Positions 49,400 to 62,211 are shown, counted from the first letter of the stretch. The stretch: DNA of 64,000 bases from Macrostomum hystrix (GCA_950097015.1 CATNEN010000025.1:2097501-2161500), one strand, 5' to 3'. A program made the numbers and translations. The notes: generated by a model not told the origin, from the sequence alone.

Positions 49400-51290
49400 A
49401 AGTGTAAATATCTCCAGTCTGACTCAATGTGGTGATTGATTTCACAAAAAATGTTGAAAGACCTTTTTTTGATCTCCATAGTGTATTTCAAAAAATAGAA
49501 CAGCTAAGCTTAGGCCTATGTCTTTTCGCACTCGGGCACTGCTAAGCATGTAGTCGTGTTTCAGAATTTAATGTGCGCCCCTCTATCAAAAAATTTCTGC
49601 CTGGCTAGAATCTCACCTACATGTACTTGTAAGTTTATTTTAATATATATATGTATATCTAAGTGCACAATAGCATGGATGTATGGCACAGGTGCACACT
49701 GTTATACCATGTGCATCTACATGAACATTTAAATGTAATTTATAATGTCTCATAATGTACATGTATTCAAATGCAAAAGGTGCGAGTACAGAGGCACTGG
49801 CATTCACTACTAGCATTGCATCTACATGTACTTGTACATGTAAATATATTACAAAATATAAATTTATAAAGAACACAAGACGTTAGTGTAGGGGCACAAG
49901 GGCGCACTGTTTGTTATACATCTACATACTTACGACAACTTTATGCACACAAGGCGCGGCCACACGGACAGAAATTTCTTTCTACGCAGTTGTGCAGACA
50001 ATTTTTCACAAGCGTGCTGGACACTGTCCGCGAAAACCCCTATTTGCTCCAATAGGGCTAAATTATTGCTTGCTTGACAAGTGTAATGAAGATTTGGGTT
50101 GGATATTAAACTGCATGTTTTCTTCTTTTTTTCTAACTATAGTGCTTTTAGAAAGTCGTGCCAAAAGTTTTTTTAAGTAAACAACTATTTTATTGCAAGC
50201 CAATTTAAAGTAGTACACTTTTTATGTTACACTAATTATTTTTTCTTTGGTTGTCACACTGGCTATCTAGAGCTCAGGACAAGAGTGACATTGTTTTAGC
50301 CACATAAAGTTATTATAATTAGATCATATCACATATGTTTCACAGTTTTATGATTTATGCCATTATTGCTAACTCATTGTGTAATTCACAACTTATTGGG
50401 TGTAAAAAATTAGAATGCATTGTATTGTACATGCCAAGGTATATACCAATCCCCTGAAAATTGAAATTAACATTGTTTTATGCTATGCACTCTAGACTAA
50501 GGGCAAAGGCAAAAGCATGCTATAATTTTCTAGCATGTATTAATATGATCCAACCAATGGTCTATGTTCTCTCTGTTTCATTCAGAATACAAGGAGGAAA
50601 TGACTGCTATGTTGGAGTTGCATGTAACCATGTTGAGAGTAGGTGGGTGCTTTTTGAAATCCAAGGCTTTTTTGTCAATTGAAAAATGGATTTTCTAGGA
50701 CATGCATATGGTGTGCTTTTTATTTCAGGTTGAGGTGGCTTAGGGTTTAGTTTTCTGGGTGAAATAACTTACAGACATCTTGTAGTTGTAGTGTTACATT
50801 CATGGCTTGTTACACTATTATGCCAAAATATGTCAATTCTTGTATCTAAGCAGTTTATGCAAAATTCCAATAAGGACTTTAAGAATATGGAACTTTTAGT
50901 CAAGTCCAAGGTTTATTTTTTCACATTTTACTGGCTATGCTATGTAAGTCGTATGAAAAATGAAAGAAATGAAGATTTCAAGTCTTAATATTTGCTCAAA
51001 TTTGTTAAAAATATATTTAACTTCTAGTTAATCAGCATGTTATATAAATATAAATGTGACAAAAGGACAGAAAAAAAATTATTAAGTTTACTATTACCTG
51101 ATAGCAAGATTTTTTTTAGAATTCCATTTTCTAGATTTCGAATTTCAAATTTTCCCCAACTATATTATTGTGATTTGTTTGTCCAGCTGAAGTTTAGAAT
51201 TACATTTTTTCAACTGTATTCACTACCTTTTGGCATTCCATTTCTGTTAAAAAAATTCAGTTCTGCTAATTAAAAAGGGCCTGCGAGAAA
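49400..51290. other. AT-rich DNA upstream of casein kinase
   Basis: Nothing coding supported. Multiple TACATGTA-type motifs occur at 49610-49850. The kinase 5' UTR probably begins near 51275, where composition changes and CAG/CAA-rich leader sequence starts. Confidence 0.45.
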
Positions 51291-51358
51291 GAAGAAGACT
51301 CAATTGCAGAAGCAGCAACAACAACAGCAGCACATCTGGCCCCCATTCAATTAGCCAA

Positions 51359-54300
51359 ATGAGCAGCAGTGCTCAGCGCCAGTTATCGGCCAGCCGGAAT
51401 CACCCCGGCTCAAGCAGCGCCGCCGCCCATGGCCACGGCCCGGGTTCAGTGCCGGCATCCACTCGCGGCGGCGGCACTGCTTCGTCGGAGTCGTCGTCCA
51501 CCTTTCTAATGGTTGGGCCGAATTTTAAAGTTGGTAAAAAGATTGGCTGCGGTAACTTTGGCGAGCTGCGTCTAGGAAAGAATCTTTACAACAATGAGCA
51601 CGTGGCGGTTAAACTCGAGCCGTTAAAGTCTCGTGCTCCACAACTGCATCTGGAGTACAGATTCTATAAGGAGCTTGGCAACAGCGAGGGCGTGCCCCAG
51701 GTGTTCTACTTTGGCCCGACTTTAAAGTACAACGCCCTAGTTATGGAGCTGCTTGGCCCGTCATTGGAGGACCTGTTCGACATCTGCGATAGGCACTTTA
51801 GCCTTAAGACTGTGCTTATGATTGCAATTCAACTAGTGAGTTTTCTTAGAGTAGTCTTTCAATTCACCCTCATCCTGCTCTTTTAACTCCTTCGGAATTT
51901 GTCCTTCAATTCACCTTTATCATAGTCCTTCAATTCACCTTTATCATTGTCCTTCAATTCACCTTTATCATTGTCCTTCAATTCACCTTTATCATTGTCC
52001 TTCAATTCACCTTTATCATTGTCCTTCAATTCACCTTTATCATTGTCCTTCAATTCACCTTTATCATGGTCCTTCCATTCACCTTTATCATGGTCCTTCA
52101 ATTCACCTTTATCATGGTCCTTCAATTCACCTTTATCATGGTCCTTCAATTCACCTCCAGTTTGGTCCGTCAGCTTGCATATTTTCCTGGTCTTTCAATG
52201 TTCCCTAATTATTGTCCTTTGATTCACCTCCCATCCGCAGATCTCGCGAATAGAATTTGTGCACAGCAAGCACCTAATCTATCGTGACATCAAGCCGGAG
52301 AATTTTCTAATTGGTCGCCAAACTACACGCAAGCAGCACCTGATTCACATTATCGATTTCGGACTAGCCAAGGAGTACATCGATCGAGAGACTAACAAGC
52401 ACATCATGTACAGGGAGCACAAGAGCCTGACTGGCACCGCCAGATACATGAGCATAAATACGCATTTAGGCAGAGGTAAGCAAGTTAAAAAAATAATTTT
52501 TTAAAGCCAACAAGCTTTCTCCTTGCCTCTGGGCAAAATGAATTCCAATTCGAACTCAGGACCGACTTTTCTGTGAGATTCCGACCCTTAGCCAGCTAGG
52601 AGGCAATTCTGCCCATGCCTCAACCCCTGAGCACACGGGTGTGTAAATCTGCCCATGCCTCAACCCCTGAGCACACGGGTGTGTAAATCTGCCCATGCCT
52701 CAACCCCTGAGCACACGGGTGTGTAAATCTGCCCATGCCTCAACCCCTGAGCACACGGGTGTGTAAATCTGCCCTTACGTCAGGCAGTGTACACTCTCAC
52801 TGTGCCTTGTGGGCGTAAGTTGTGCGAGTCGCGCCTAGCCTTCTCTATATTGTAACCTGTTAAATTTCGCAGAGCAATCCCGTAGAGATGATCTGGAAGC
52901 ACTGGGTCACATGTTCATGTATTTCCTGCGCGGCAGCCTGCCATGGCAGGGCCTAAAGGCCGACAATCTGAAGGAGCGCTACCAGAAGATTGGCGACACT
53001 AAACGGGCCACGCCCATCGAGGTGCTGTGCGAAGGATTTCCCGGTAAGCGGAGTTTGCTGATTTAGCGGCCTGTTTAAATTGGCGCGATTTCTAAGAAAC
53101 AAGTCTATGCCGTTTAACTAGTTGGATAATATCGTGTTACTTATGTTGTAACAATGCTCTGTGCATTCTTCCATGCCCCATCAATATTATCCCACCAACA
53201 GAGGAGATGGCCGAGTATCTGCGTCACGTGCGTCGACTAGATTTCTACGAAACGCCAGATTACAATTACCTGCGCGAGTTGTTCACCGGTTTGATGACGC
53301 GCAACAATTGGAGCTGCGACTGGGACTTTGACTGGGTTTCCAGGCAGGATCAGACTGTGAGGATGAGAATCCCTGGGACAGTTATCCCAGTTCTGGATGG
53401 GAATGGAACCGTTATCCTAGTTCAGAAAGGGAATGGGACAGTTATCCCAGTTCAGAAAGGGAATGGGACAGTTATCCCAGTTCAGGATGGGAATGGGACC
53501 GTTATCCCAGTTCAGGATGGGAATGGGACAGTTATCCCAGTTCAGGATGGGAATGGGACAGTTATCCCAGTTCAGGGTGGGAATGGGACAGTTATCCCAG
53601 TTCAGGATGGGAATGGGACCGTTATCCCAGTTCAGGGTGGGAATGGGACCGTTATCCCAGTTCAGGGTGGGAATGGGACAGTTATCCCAGTTCAGGATGG
53701 GAATGGGACAGGAATCTGTGTTCAGTAGTAGTGAAATCGATTTTGGGTAGTTTTGATAAATTTATAAAATGTAGATTAGATTAAAATTCGCAAATGTAAA
53801 AACTCCTTCCCCATTGGACTTGCAGGGCACGCCGGTGAGTGGCGGGCCTGAAATCACAGCTGGCGATCGCCGACACGGCCAGCAACAGCAGCAGCAGCAC
53901 CTGTCTACTCAAAAGGTGAGATACTTACTTTTTCTGAGGTTCATATAATCTTTTTCCGAAAGACCTGTCTCTTAAGTCTAATTAGCTTAGAATTTATTTT
54001 TCTTGCCGGAATTGGGATTGCTCGTTTGTTATTAGATTTGCGTAAACTCTGGGATGCTTATGTTTTAACCAGTAAATTGCTTTGAATAAGTTTTGAATTC
54101 AGTACTAACACTATTTGTTTACGATACTTGCCGAAACACAATGTCCTATTTTTTTAAGGTATTTTCAAACAAAAATAATTATTGGAGGTTTGATCAAATA
54201 TATCTTGAAATTACAGGCGGGTATTTTAAGACAGAAAAAATCTTTATGTTATTATAGTTTTAAAAAATCTTAAATATCCCAAAATTATGGAGGCTTGATG

Positions 54301-57300
54301 AATATCCCAAAATCATGGAGGCTTGATGAATCAGAAATATCCTAAAATCATGGAGGCTTGATGAATAAAAAATATCCCAAAATCATGGAGGCTTCATGAA
54401 TCATAAATATCCTAAAATCATGGAGGCTTTATGAATCAGAAACGTCCCAAAATCATGGAGGCTTGATGACTCAGAAATATCCCAAAATCATGGAGGCTTT
54501 ATGAATCTGAAATATCCCAAAATCATGGAGGCTTGATGAATCAGAATTATCCCAAAATCATGGAGGCTTCATGAATCAGAAATATCCTAAAATCATGGAG
54601 GCTTTATGAATCAGAAACGTCCCAAAATCATGGAGGCTTGATGACTCAGAAATATCCCAAAATCATGAAGGCTTTATGAATCTGAAATATCCCAAAATCA
54701 TGGAGGCTTGATGAATCAGAATTATCCCAAAATCATGGAGGCTTGATGAATATGAAATATCCCAAAATCATGGAGGCTTTATGAATCTGAAATATCCCAA
54801 AATCATGGAGGCTTGATGAATCAGAATTATCCCAAAATCATGGAGGCTTGATGAATATGAAATATCCCAAAATCATGGAGGCTTGATGACTCAGAAATAT
54901 CCTAAAATCATGGAGGCTTGATGACTCAGAAATATCCCAAAATCATGAAGGCTTTATGAATCTGAAATATCCCAAAATCATGGAGGCTTGATGAATCAGA
55001 ATTATCCCAAAATCATGGAGGCTTGATGAATATGAAATATCCCAAAATCATGGAGGCTTTATGAATCTGAAATATCCCAAAATCATGGAGGCTTGATGAA
55101 TCAGAATTATCCCAAAATCATGGAGGCTTGATGAATATGAAATATCCCAAAATCATGGAGGCTTGATGACTCAGAAATATCCTAAAATCATGGAGGCTTG
55201 ATGACTCAGAAATATCCTAAAATCATGGAGGCTTGATGAATATGAAATATCCCAAAATCATGGAGGCTTGATAAATCAGAAATATCCCAAAATCATGGAG
55301 GCTTGATAAATCAAAAATATCCTAAAATCATGAAGGCTTGATGACTCAGAAATATCCCAAAATCATGGAGGCTTGATGAATATGAAATATCCCAAAATCA
55401 TGGAGGCTTGATAAATCAGAAATATCCTAAAATCATGGAGGCTTGATGAATCAGAAATATCCTAAAATCATGGAGGCTTGATGAATCAGAAATATCCCAA
55501 AATCATGGAGGCTTGATGAATATGAAATATCCTAAAATCATGGAGACTTGATAAATCAGAAATATCCTAAAATCATGGAGGCTTGATAAATCAGAAATAT
55601 CCTAAAATCATGGAGGCTTGATGAATCAGAAATATCCCAAAATCATGGAGGCTTGATAAATCAGAAATATCCTAAAATCATGGAGGCTTGATGAATCAGA
55701 AATATCCCAAAATCATGGAGGCTTCATGAATCAGAAATATCCTAAAATCATGGAGGCTTTATGAACCAGAAATATCCCAAAATCATGGAGGCTTGATGAA
55801 TCAGAAATATCCCAAAATCATGGAGGCTTCATGAATCAGAAATATCCTAAAATCATGGAGGCTTTATGAACCAGAAATATCCCAAAATCATGGAGGCTTT
55901 ATGAATCAGAAATATCCCAAAATCATGGAGGCTTCATGAATCAGAAATATCCTAAAATCATGGAGGCTTTATGAACCTGAAGTATCCCAAAATCATGGAG
56001 GCTTGATGAATCAGAAATATCCCAAAATCATGGAGGCTTCATGAATCAGAAATATCCTAAAATCATGGAGGCTTTATGAACCAGAAATATCCCAAAATCA
56101 TGGAGGCTTGATGAATCAGAAATATCCCAAAATCATGGAGGCTTCATGAATCAGAAATATCCCAAAATCATGGAGGCTTGATGAATCAGAAATATCCTAA
56201 AATCATGGAGGCTTTATGAATCAGAAATATCCCAAAATCATGGAGGCTTGATGAATCAGAAATATCCTAAAATTATGGAGGCTTGATGAATCAGAAATAT
56301 CCCAAAATCATGGAGGCTTGATGAATCAGAAATATCCCAAAATCATGGAGGCTTGATGAATCAGAAATATCCTAAAATCATGGAGGCTTGATGTATCAGA
56401 AATATCCCAAAATTATGGAGGCTTGATGAATCTGAAATTTCCCAAAATCATGGAGGCTTTATGAATCAGAAATATCCCAAAATCATGGAGGCTTCATGAA
56501 TCAGAAATATCCCAAAGTCATGGAGGCTTTATGAATCAGAAATATCCCAAAATCATGGAGGCTTGATGAATCAGAAATATCCTAAAATCATGGAGGCTTG
56601 ATGTATCAGAAATATCCCAAAATTATGGAGGCTTGATGAATCAGAAATTTCCCAAAATCATGGAGGCTTTATGAATCAGAAATATCCCAAAATCATGGAG
56701 GCTTCATGAATCAGAAATATCCCAAAGTCATGGAGGCTTTATGAATCAGAAATATCCCAAAATCATGGAGGCTTGATGAATCAGAAATATCCCAAAATCA
56801 TGGAGGCTTGATGAATCAAAAATATCCCAAAATCATGGAGGCTTGATAAATCAGAAATATCCCAAAATCATGGAGGCTTGATGAATCAAAAATATCCTAA
56901 AATCATGGAGGCTTTATGAATCAGAAATATCCCAAAATCATGGAGGCTTCATGAATCAGAAATATCCCAAAGTCATGGAGGCTTTATGAATCAGAAATAT
57001 CCCAAAATCATGGAGGCTTGATGAATCAGAAATATCCCAAAATCATGGAGGCTTGATGAATCAAAAATATCCCAAAATCATGGAGGCTTGATAAATCAGA
57101 AATATCCCAAAATCATGGAGGCTTGATGAATCAAAAATATCCTAAAATCATGGAGGCTTGATAAATCAGAAATATCCCAAAATCATGGAGGCTTGATGAA
57201 TCAAAAATATCCTAAAATCATGGAGGCTTGATAAATCAGAAATATCCCAAAATCATGGAGGCTTGATGAATCAAAAATATCCTAAAATCATGGAGGCTTT

Positions 57301-60300
57301 ATGAATCAGAAATATCCCAAAATCATGGAGGCTTGATGAATCAAAAATATCCCAAAATCATGGAGGCTTGATAAATCAGAAATATCCCAAAATCATGGAG
57401 GCTTGATGAATCAAAAATATCCTAAAATCATGGAGGCTTTATGAATCAGAAATATCCCAAAATCATGGAGGCTTCATGAATCAGAAATATCCCAAAGTCA
57501 TGGAGGCTTTATGAATCAGAAATATCCCAAAATCATGGAGGCTTCATGAATCAGAAATATCCCAAAGTCATGGAGGCTTTATGAATCAGAAATATCCCAA
57601 AATCATGGAGGCTTGATGAATCAGAAATATCCCAAAATCATGGAGGCTTGATAAATCAGAAATATCCCAAAATCATGGAGGCTTGATGAACCTGAAGTAT
57701 CCCAAAATCATGGAGGCTTTATGAACCTGAAGTATCCCAAAATCATGGAGGCTTTATGAACCTGAAGTATCCCAAAATCATGGAGGCTTTATGAACCTGA
57801 AGTATCCCAAGTCATAGGAGTTTTTTATCTGAAAATAGACCACTTTTTTGGAGCATTTTTAATCTTCCAATTTTAATCCAAGCAAAAACACAAGAATTCG
57901 GGTGTTTTGTAACTAATTATCATAATTAATTGTACTAACATTGTCACGTTTCCTAGGCTAATCATGGCTTAAACCAGGCCGCTTCTGTACAGGTATAGCT
58001 GATCATTGTCAATTGTCTTAAGTTAAAATCAATCACTGCTTCGCATCGTTGCCATCGCTAAATGCGCCTTGATAATAAATTATTCTATTATTTTAAGTAA
58101 CAAGTTAGTTCTATCTGTACTGTCTTGTATTTAGTTGTATTCTCAAAGCTAGCATTATTCTCGCATCTGTTATACAAAATTACTGCTCACATAGCGAAGC
58201 CTATCTCACTCACTGTTTGTTACTAAAACAGCAATTGTCTTCTAGTACTCGTAGTTAACAACACGATGCCTTTGAGCCTTTGTCAAACTTTTGTGTCATG
58301 TTACTTTTGTTCCAACAACCTCATCCCAGCGTTGCTATGCCTAATCAATTATTGTCGGTTTTGTGAATATTTAGATCCTGATAATGATATTAGTGTGCGA
58401 TATTGTCCGCCTGTCTTTAGTCACAGCGTTTTCGTACACTCTTCACAGAACTGTCCTCCCTGTCTAACAGGTGGGCTGGCACTCTTCACAGAACTGTCCT
58501 CCCTGTCTAACAGGTGGGCTGGCACTCTTCAGGGAACTGGCCTCCCTGTCTAACAGGTGGGCTGGCACTCTTCACAGAACTGGCCTCCCTGTCTAACAGG
58601 TGGGCTGGCACTCTTCAGGGAACTGGCCTCCCTGTCTAACAGGTGGGCTGGCACTCTTCACAGAACTGTCCTCCCTGTCTAACAGGTGGGCTGGCACTCT
58701 TCACAGAACTGGCCTCCCTGTCTAACAGGTGGGCTGGCACTCTTCACAGAACTGTCCTCCCTGTCTAACAGGTGGGCTGGCACTCTTCACAGAACTGGCC
58801 TCCCTGTCTAACAGGTGGGCTGGCACTCTTCAGGGAACTGGCCTCCCTGTCTAACAGGTGGGCTGGCACTCTTCACAGAACTGGCCTCCCTGTCTAACAG
58901 GTGGGCTGGCACTCTTCACAGAACTGTCCTCCCTGTCTAACAGGTGGGCTGGCACTCTTCACAGAACTGGCCTCCCTGTCTAACAGGTGGGCTGGCACTC
59001 TTCACAGAACTGTCCTCCCTGTCTAACAGGTGGGCTGGCACTCTTCACAGAACTGGCCTCCCTGTCTAACAGGTGGGCTGGCACTCTTCACAGAACTGTC
59101 CTCCCTGTCTAACAGGTGGGCTGGCACTCTTCAGGGAACTGGCCTCCCTGTCTAACAGGTGGGCTGGCACTCTTCACAGAACTGGCCTCCCTGTCTAACA
59201 GGTGGGCTGGCACTCTTCACAGAACTGTCCTCCCTGTCTAACAGGTGGGCTGGCACTCTTCACAGAACTGGCCTCCCTGTCTAACAGGTGGGCTGGCACT
59301 CTTCACAGAACTGTCCTCCCTGTCTAACAGGTGGGCTGGCACTCTTCACAGAACTGGCCTCCCTGTCTAACAGGTGGGCTGGCACTCTTCACAGAACTGG
59401 CCTCCCTGTCTAACAGGTGGGCTGGCACTCTTCACAGAACTGGCCTCCCTGTCTAACAGGTGGGCTGGCACTCTTCACAGAACTGTCCTCCCTGTCTAAC
59501 AGGTGGGCTGGCACTCTTCACAGAACTGTCCTCCCTGTCTAACAGGTGGGCTGGCACTCTTCACAGAACTGTCCTCCCTGTCTAACAGGTGGGCTGGCAC
59601 TCTTCACAGAACTGTCCTCCCTGTCTAACAGGTGGGCTGGCACTCTTCACAGAACTGTCCTCCCTGTCTAACAGGTGGGCTGGCACTCTTCACAGAACTG
59701 TCCTCCCTGTCTAACAGGTGGGCTGGCACTATTTACAGGATGCATTTCGAAATAAACAGTAAAATGCAGCATTTTTTGTTAAAAGCCAGCTATTTGTCTT
59801 CACAATCTCGAGTTCTCACTGTTGTTACACCCTGTTTATTGAAAAGCAGCAACCACGAGTCCAGGAACAGCAGCAGCAGCAGCAGCAGTTCGTTCTCGCT
59901 GCTAACAGCTCATTTAATTATCGTCGAATGCACGCTAGCAGCCAATCGGATGCGAGAAATTTGGAATTAAGCCACGATACAAATAGGGTAATTGAAGAAT
60001 ATTAGGAGTCTGGAATCTGAAGCTAAATCTAGCTGTCATTTATCCCTAAACAAATTCTTCACTTAATCATTCGTTTCATTGTTAATTGGTGATTGAAAAA
60101 ATGTGTCAATAATGGAATCGCTTTTTTCGAAGAAAAATTGTAAAATACTTTTGTCTGTTGATTCCTTTAGTTTCCTGTGAGGTGAAGCTTTTAGTCTATG
60201 AATTGTAATTAGTAATATTTGGTAACTGGGGGGAATTGAATCTTTAAGCTATCGTATATCATTATGAACTACTAGCAGTAATATAGCGTGTCCATAAAAC

Positions 60301-60630
60301 TACCTGGGATAAATGCGATTACAGAAGACAAGCCCAGTGATTTGCTGTGAACTTTGATTTGACAGTAATCGATTTCTAGTAAGTGTTTTTTTATTAGTCG
60401 ACGATTTTTGACGAAACAAAATTCTAGAGTAGTAGTTTTTTCGCCGCACTCAGGTGATCACATCTGTCGCCTTCGATCAGGCCGGCGGTGACGCCACCGG
60501 ACAATCTTGCGAGCCAATCGCAGCCGACGCCGATGTCGACGTGGCCTCGGACACGAAGTGTTGCTTCTTTCGCCGACGCGGCAAGAAGAAGAATCGGGCC
60601 CAACAGCATCTGCATGCGCCGCGTGCGTGA
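51359..60630 (+). CDS. CSNK1G: Casein kinase 1 gamma
   Basis: Membrane-bound Ser/Thr kinase of the CK1 gamma type, which acts in Wnt/LRP signalling and vesicle traffic. Eight exons join in phase: 51359-51835, 52241-52475, 52873-53043, 53202-53356, 53826-53915, 57957-57992, 59850-59987, 60454-60630 (TGA), giving 492 residues. After a Ser/Gly-rich N-terminus come the P-loop (GCGNFG, 63-68), Lys85, catalytic loop YRDIKPEN (Asp175), DFG at 198-200, and CK1 blocks [13 protein letters not shown] and [16 protein letters not shown]. The last exon ends [13 protein letters not shown], the palmitoylated Cys-basic tail that anchors CK1 gamma. Exons 5-7 are a Gln-rich linker, a 12-codon microexon and a 46-codon poly-Gln exon; the last two are inferred from phase and splice sites and could be alternative. 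The kinase core is intact. Confidence 0.92.
51895..52165. repeat. 24-bp minisatellite, kinase intron 1
   Basis: About 11 units of TCCTTCAATTCACCTTTATC plus ATTG or ATGG. The unit is a multiple of three and pyrimidine-rich on the coding strand. It fills most of the 405-bp intron. Confidence 0.95.
52535..52602 (-). repeat. tRNA-like SINE head
   Basis: On the minus strand, an A-box-like TAGCTGGCTAAGGG is followed by a B box GAGTTCGAATT. The adjoining GGCAATTCTGCCCAT is shared with the repeat at 14.9 kb. Lies in kinase intron 2. Confidence 0.5.
52603..52770. repeat. 40-bp minisatellite, kinase intron 2
   Basis: Four nearly identical units starting CTGCCCATGCCTCAACCCCT and ending GTGTGTAAAT. It appears to be an internal expansion of the SINE-like body. 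Confidence 0.95.
53361..53722. repeat. 30-bp minisatellite, kinase intron 4, translatable
   Basis: About 11-12 units of GTTATCCCAGTTCAGGATGG plus GAATGGGACA. The 30-bp length keeps the kinase frame, so read-through from exon 4 stays open to TAG 53726 and would encode repeats of [10 protein letters not shown]. The splice from 53356 to 53826 is the normal path. Confidence 0.95.
54275..57812. repeat. 35-bp giant minisatellite, kinase intron 5
   Basis: About 100 units over 3.5 kb. The unit contains ATATCCCAAAATCATGGAGG and CTTGATGAATCAG. Variants (CTTGATGA, CTTTATGA, CTTCATGA, CTTGATAA; CCCAA or CCTAA) form blocks repeated at higher order, showing segmental amplification. It is not a multiple of three and has no open frame. 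Confidence 0.97.
58436..59735. repeat. 43-bp minisatellite with splice-like sites, kinase intron 6
   Basis: About 30 units. Each holds CTCTTCACAG, then TCCTCCCTGTCTAACAG followed at once by GTGGGCTGG. Every unit therefore carries a strong 3' splice-site look-alike directly joined to a GT donor. Variants are CTGTCC or CTGGCC, and CACAG or CAGGG. Confidence 0.97.
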
Positions 60631-60844
60631 ATTCGCTTTCCGCATCGCGCATCAGCCGACTGATTAATTACCTTTGCTACTATTTAAAGCCAGCCTATTT
60701 TTGTGCAGCCTGGCTCCCGGTATCATTGCTCACGTCTGATTTACAACCATCGATACCCCGAGCGGCTTTTCGTATTGCTTAACTTACCCATGCGCCCCGC
60801 TGTACATTTTACAGCCAACCGCCTCCCTTCTCCTTTCTGGGTCT

Positions 60845-61125
60845 TTCACCCACCTCACCTCCTCCCCTCTGACCAGCTACACCTACCCCACGACGCCTCG
60901 AAAACGTTTACACCCACCTCACCTCCTCCCCTCTGACCAGTTACACCCACCCCACGTCGCCTTGAAAACGTTTACACCAACCTCACCTCCTCCCCTCTGA
61001 CCAGTTACACCCACCCCACGTCGCCTCGAAAACGTTTACACCCACCTCACCTCCTCCCCTCTGACCAGTTACACCCACCCACCCTCCCCTGGTTCCTGCC
61101 TATTTACACCCACCTCACCTTCTCT
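60845..61125. repeat. 64-bp minisatellite in the kinase 3' UTR
   Basis: About 4.3 units containing CCTCACCTCCTCCCCTCTGA and CGCCTCGAAAACGTTTACAC. It starts 215 bp after the stop codon and should be in the mature mRNA if the AATAAA at 61465 is used. C-rich. Confidence 0.9.
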
Positions 61126-61464
61126 TACTCAAACAATTCTACGCCCACCCACCTCATGCGCTTTCAGCCCCAGAATTTCGTGACCTGCCATGCAAGGCAG
61201 AGGATCCTATTTAATGCCTAACGCCGCTCTGTTTCTGGTTTTGTAATATCGGGCCCACCTTGGGCCTTGAGCAATTGCTATTCTGCGCATTCACCCAAGC
61301 TATCTTCTGTCAATTTATGAAGTTATTTACTATCGGTTGAATTTGGCATATGTGCGCGACTTATATATATTCTTATATCACTCTCAATATAGTTTAGACG
61401 ATGAACACCCACCCACACACACTAATCCAGCTGCAACCAACACATACACACTGTGTGCTGCAAT

Positions 61465-61470
61465 AATAAA
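61465..61470 (+). terminator. Candidate polyadenylation signal AATAAA
   Basis: The clearest AATAAA after the kinase stop, about 835 bp downstream. Another lies near 61521. Confidence 0.45.
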
Positions 61471-61539
61471 AGAAAGAATTTACGATAGAAGATTGCCTTC
61501 TTTCGTTTTCTTGCTAATTGCAATAAATTCTATTTGCTT

Positions 61540-62211
61540 ATAACATTTGTTACAATTTGTACTATTGCCTGCTGTCTATGACGCTGCCTATTTCTCTATA
61601 TTGTTTAACAATGTGATGCTTTGCGTATGTATGCTATACTATGAAGAGTCATTATTAGTAGTATATAACATGCCTATTTGTCTAGGTTTAAACGCGCCTA
61701 GGTATTGCGCACACATGACCGTTTTCTTGCTGTTGTCTTGCTCTTACTATATTTTTATTGAAATTTGTGCTCCTTTGCCCTGGGGCTTGCGTGCGTGTGA
61801 AAATATTTTTCACTTCGATTCCTTAGGCCCTTTTATGTAGAACTATGTAGAACTTTGTATATTTTAATGTACCCTCATTTGGGATTTTAGTATTCTTCAT
61901 AGGACATGCCCACTAATTTCCTATCTAAAAATACTAAAGTTGTAACTTGCGCTTTTTCAGTTCCTTTTCGCTTTTTCAGAATCTCATTTCAAGATGTAAA
62001 CGTAAGTATGCCGTCTCGAAATTTGTTACTGTTAGCAGTCGATTATTGAGTAATCAAACTTCTATAAGGATTGGTACCATTTTTTTCTGAAGTTTTCTCT
62101 GTGTATCTTAGGCATTAAAGTCGTAGACTCTTGCGTCGCTGCATATCATTAAAGCTGTGAAAGGTGGGTGCGAAGAGTTTAAACTTTGGTGGTGTTGGGG
62201 TGGATGTTTAA
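61540..62211. other. Non-coding DNA downstream of the kinase
   Basis: No exon supported. A 97-codon frame at 61547-61840 is hydrophobic and AT-rich by composition only. Confidence 0.4.

Noticed and set aside
51883-52222. Open frames of 88-91 codons on both strands
   Set aside because: They are translations of the 24-bp intron minisatellite between two certain kinase exons.
54275-57812. CRISPR-like regular repeats
   Set aside because: Units abut with no spacers, the genome is eukaryotic, and there is no cas gene. It is a minisatellite.
59632-59970. 112-codon plus frame running from the 43-bp repeat into the poly-Gln region
   Set aside because: A different frame of the same region (59850-59987) fits both splice phases and has no stop; the long frame starts inside the repeat.
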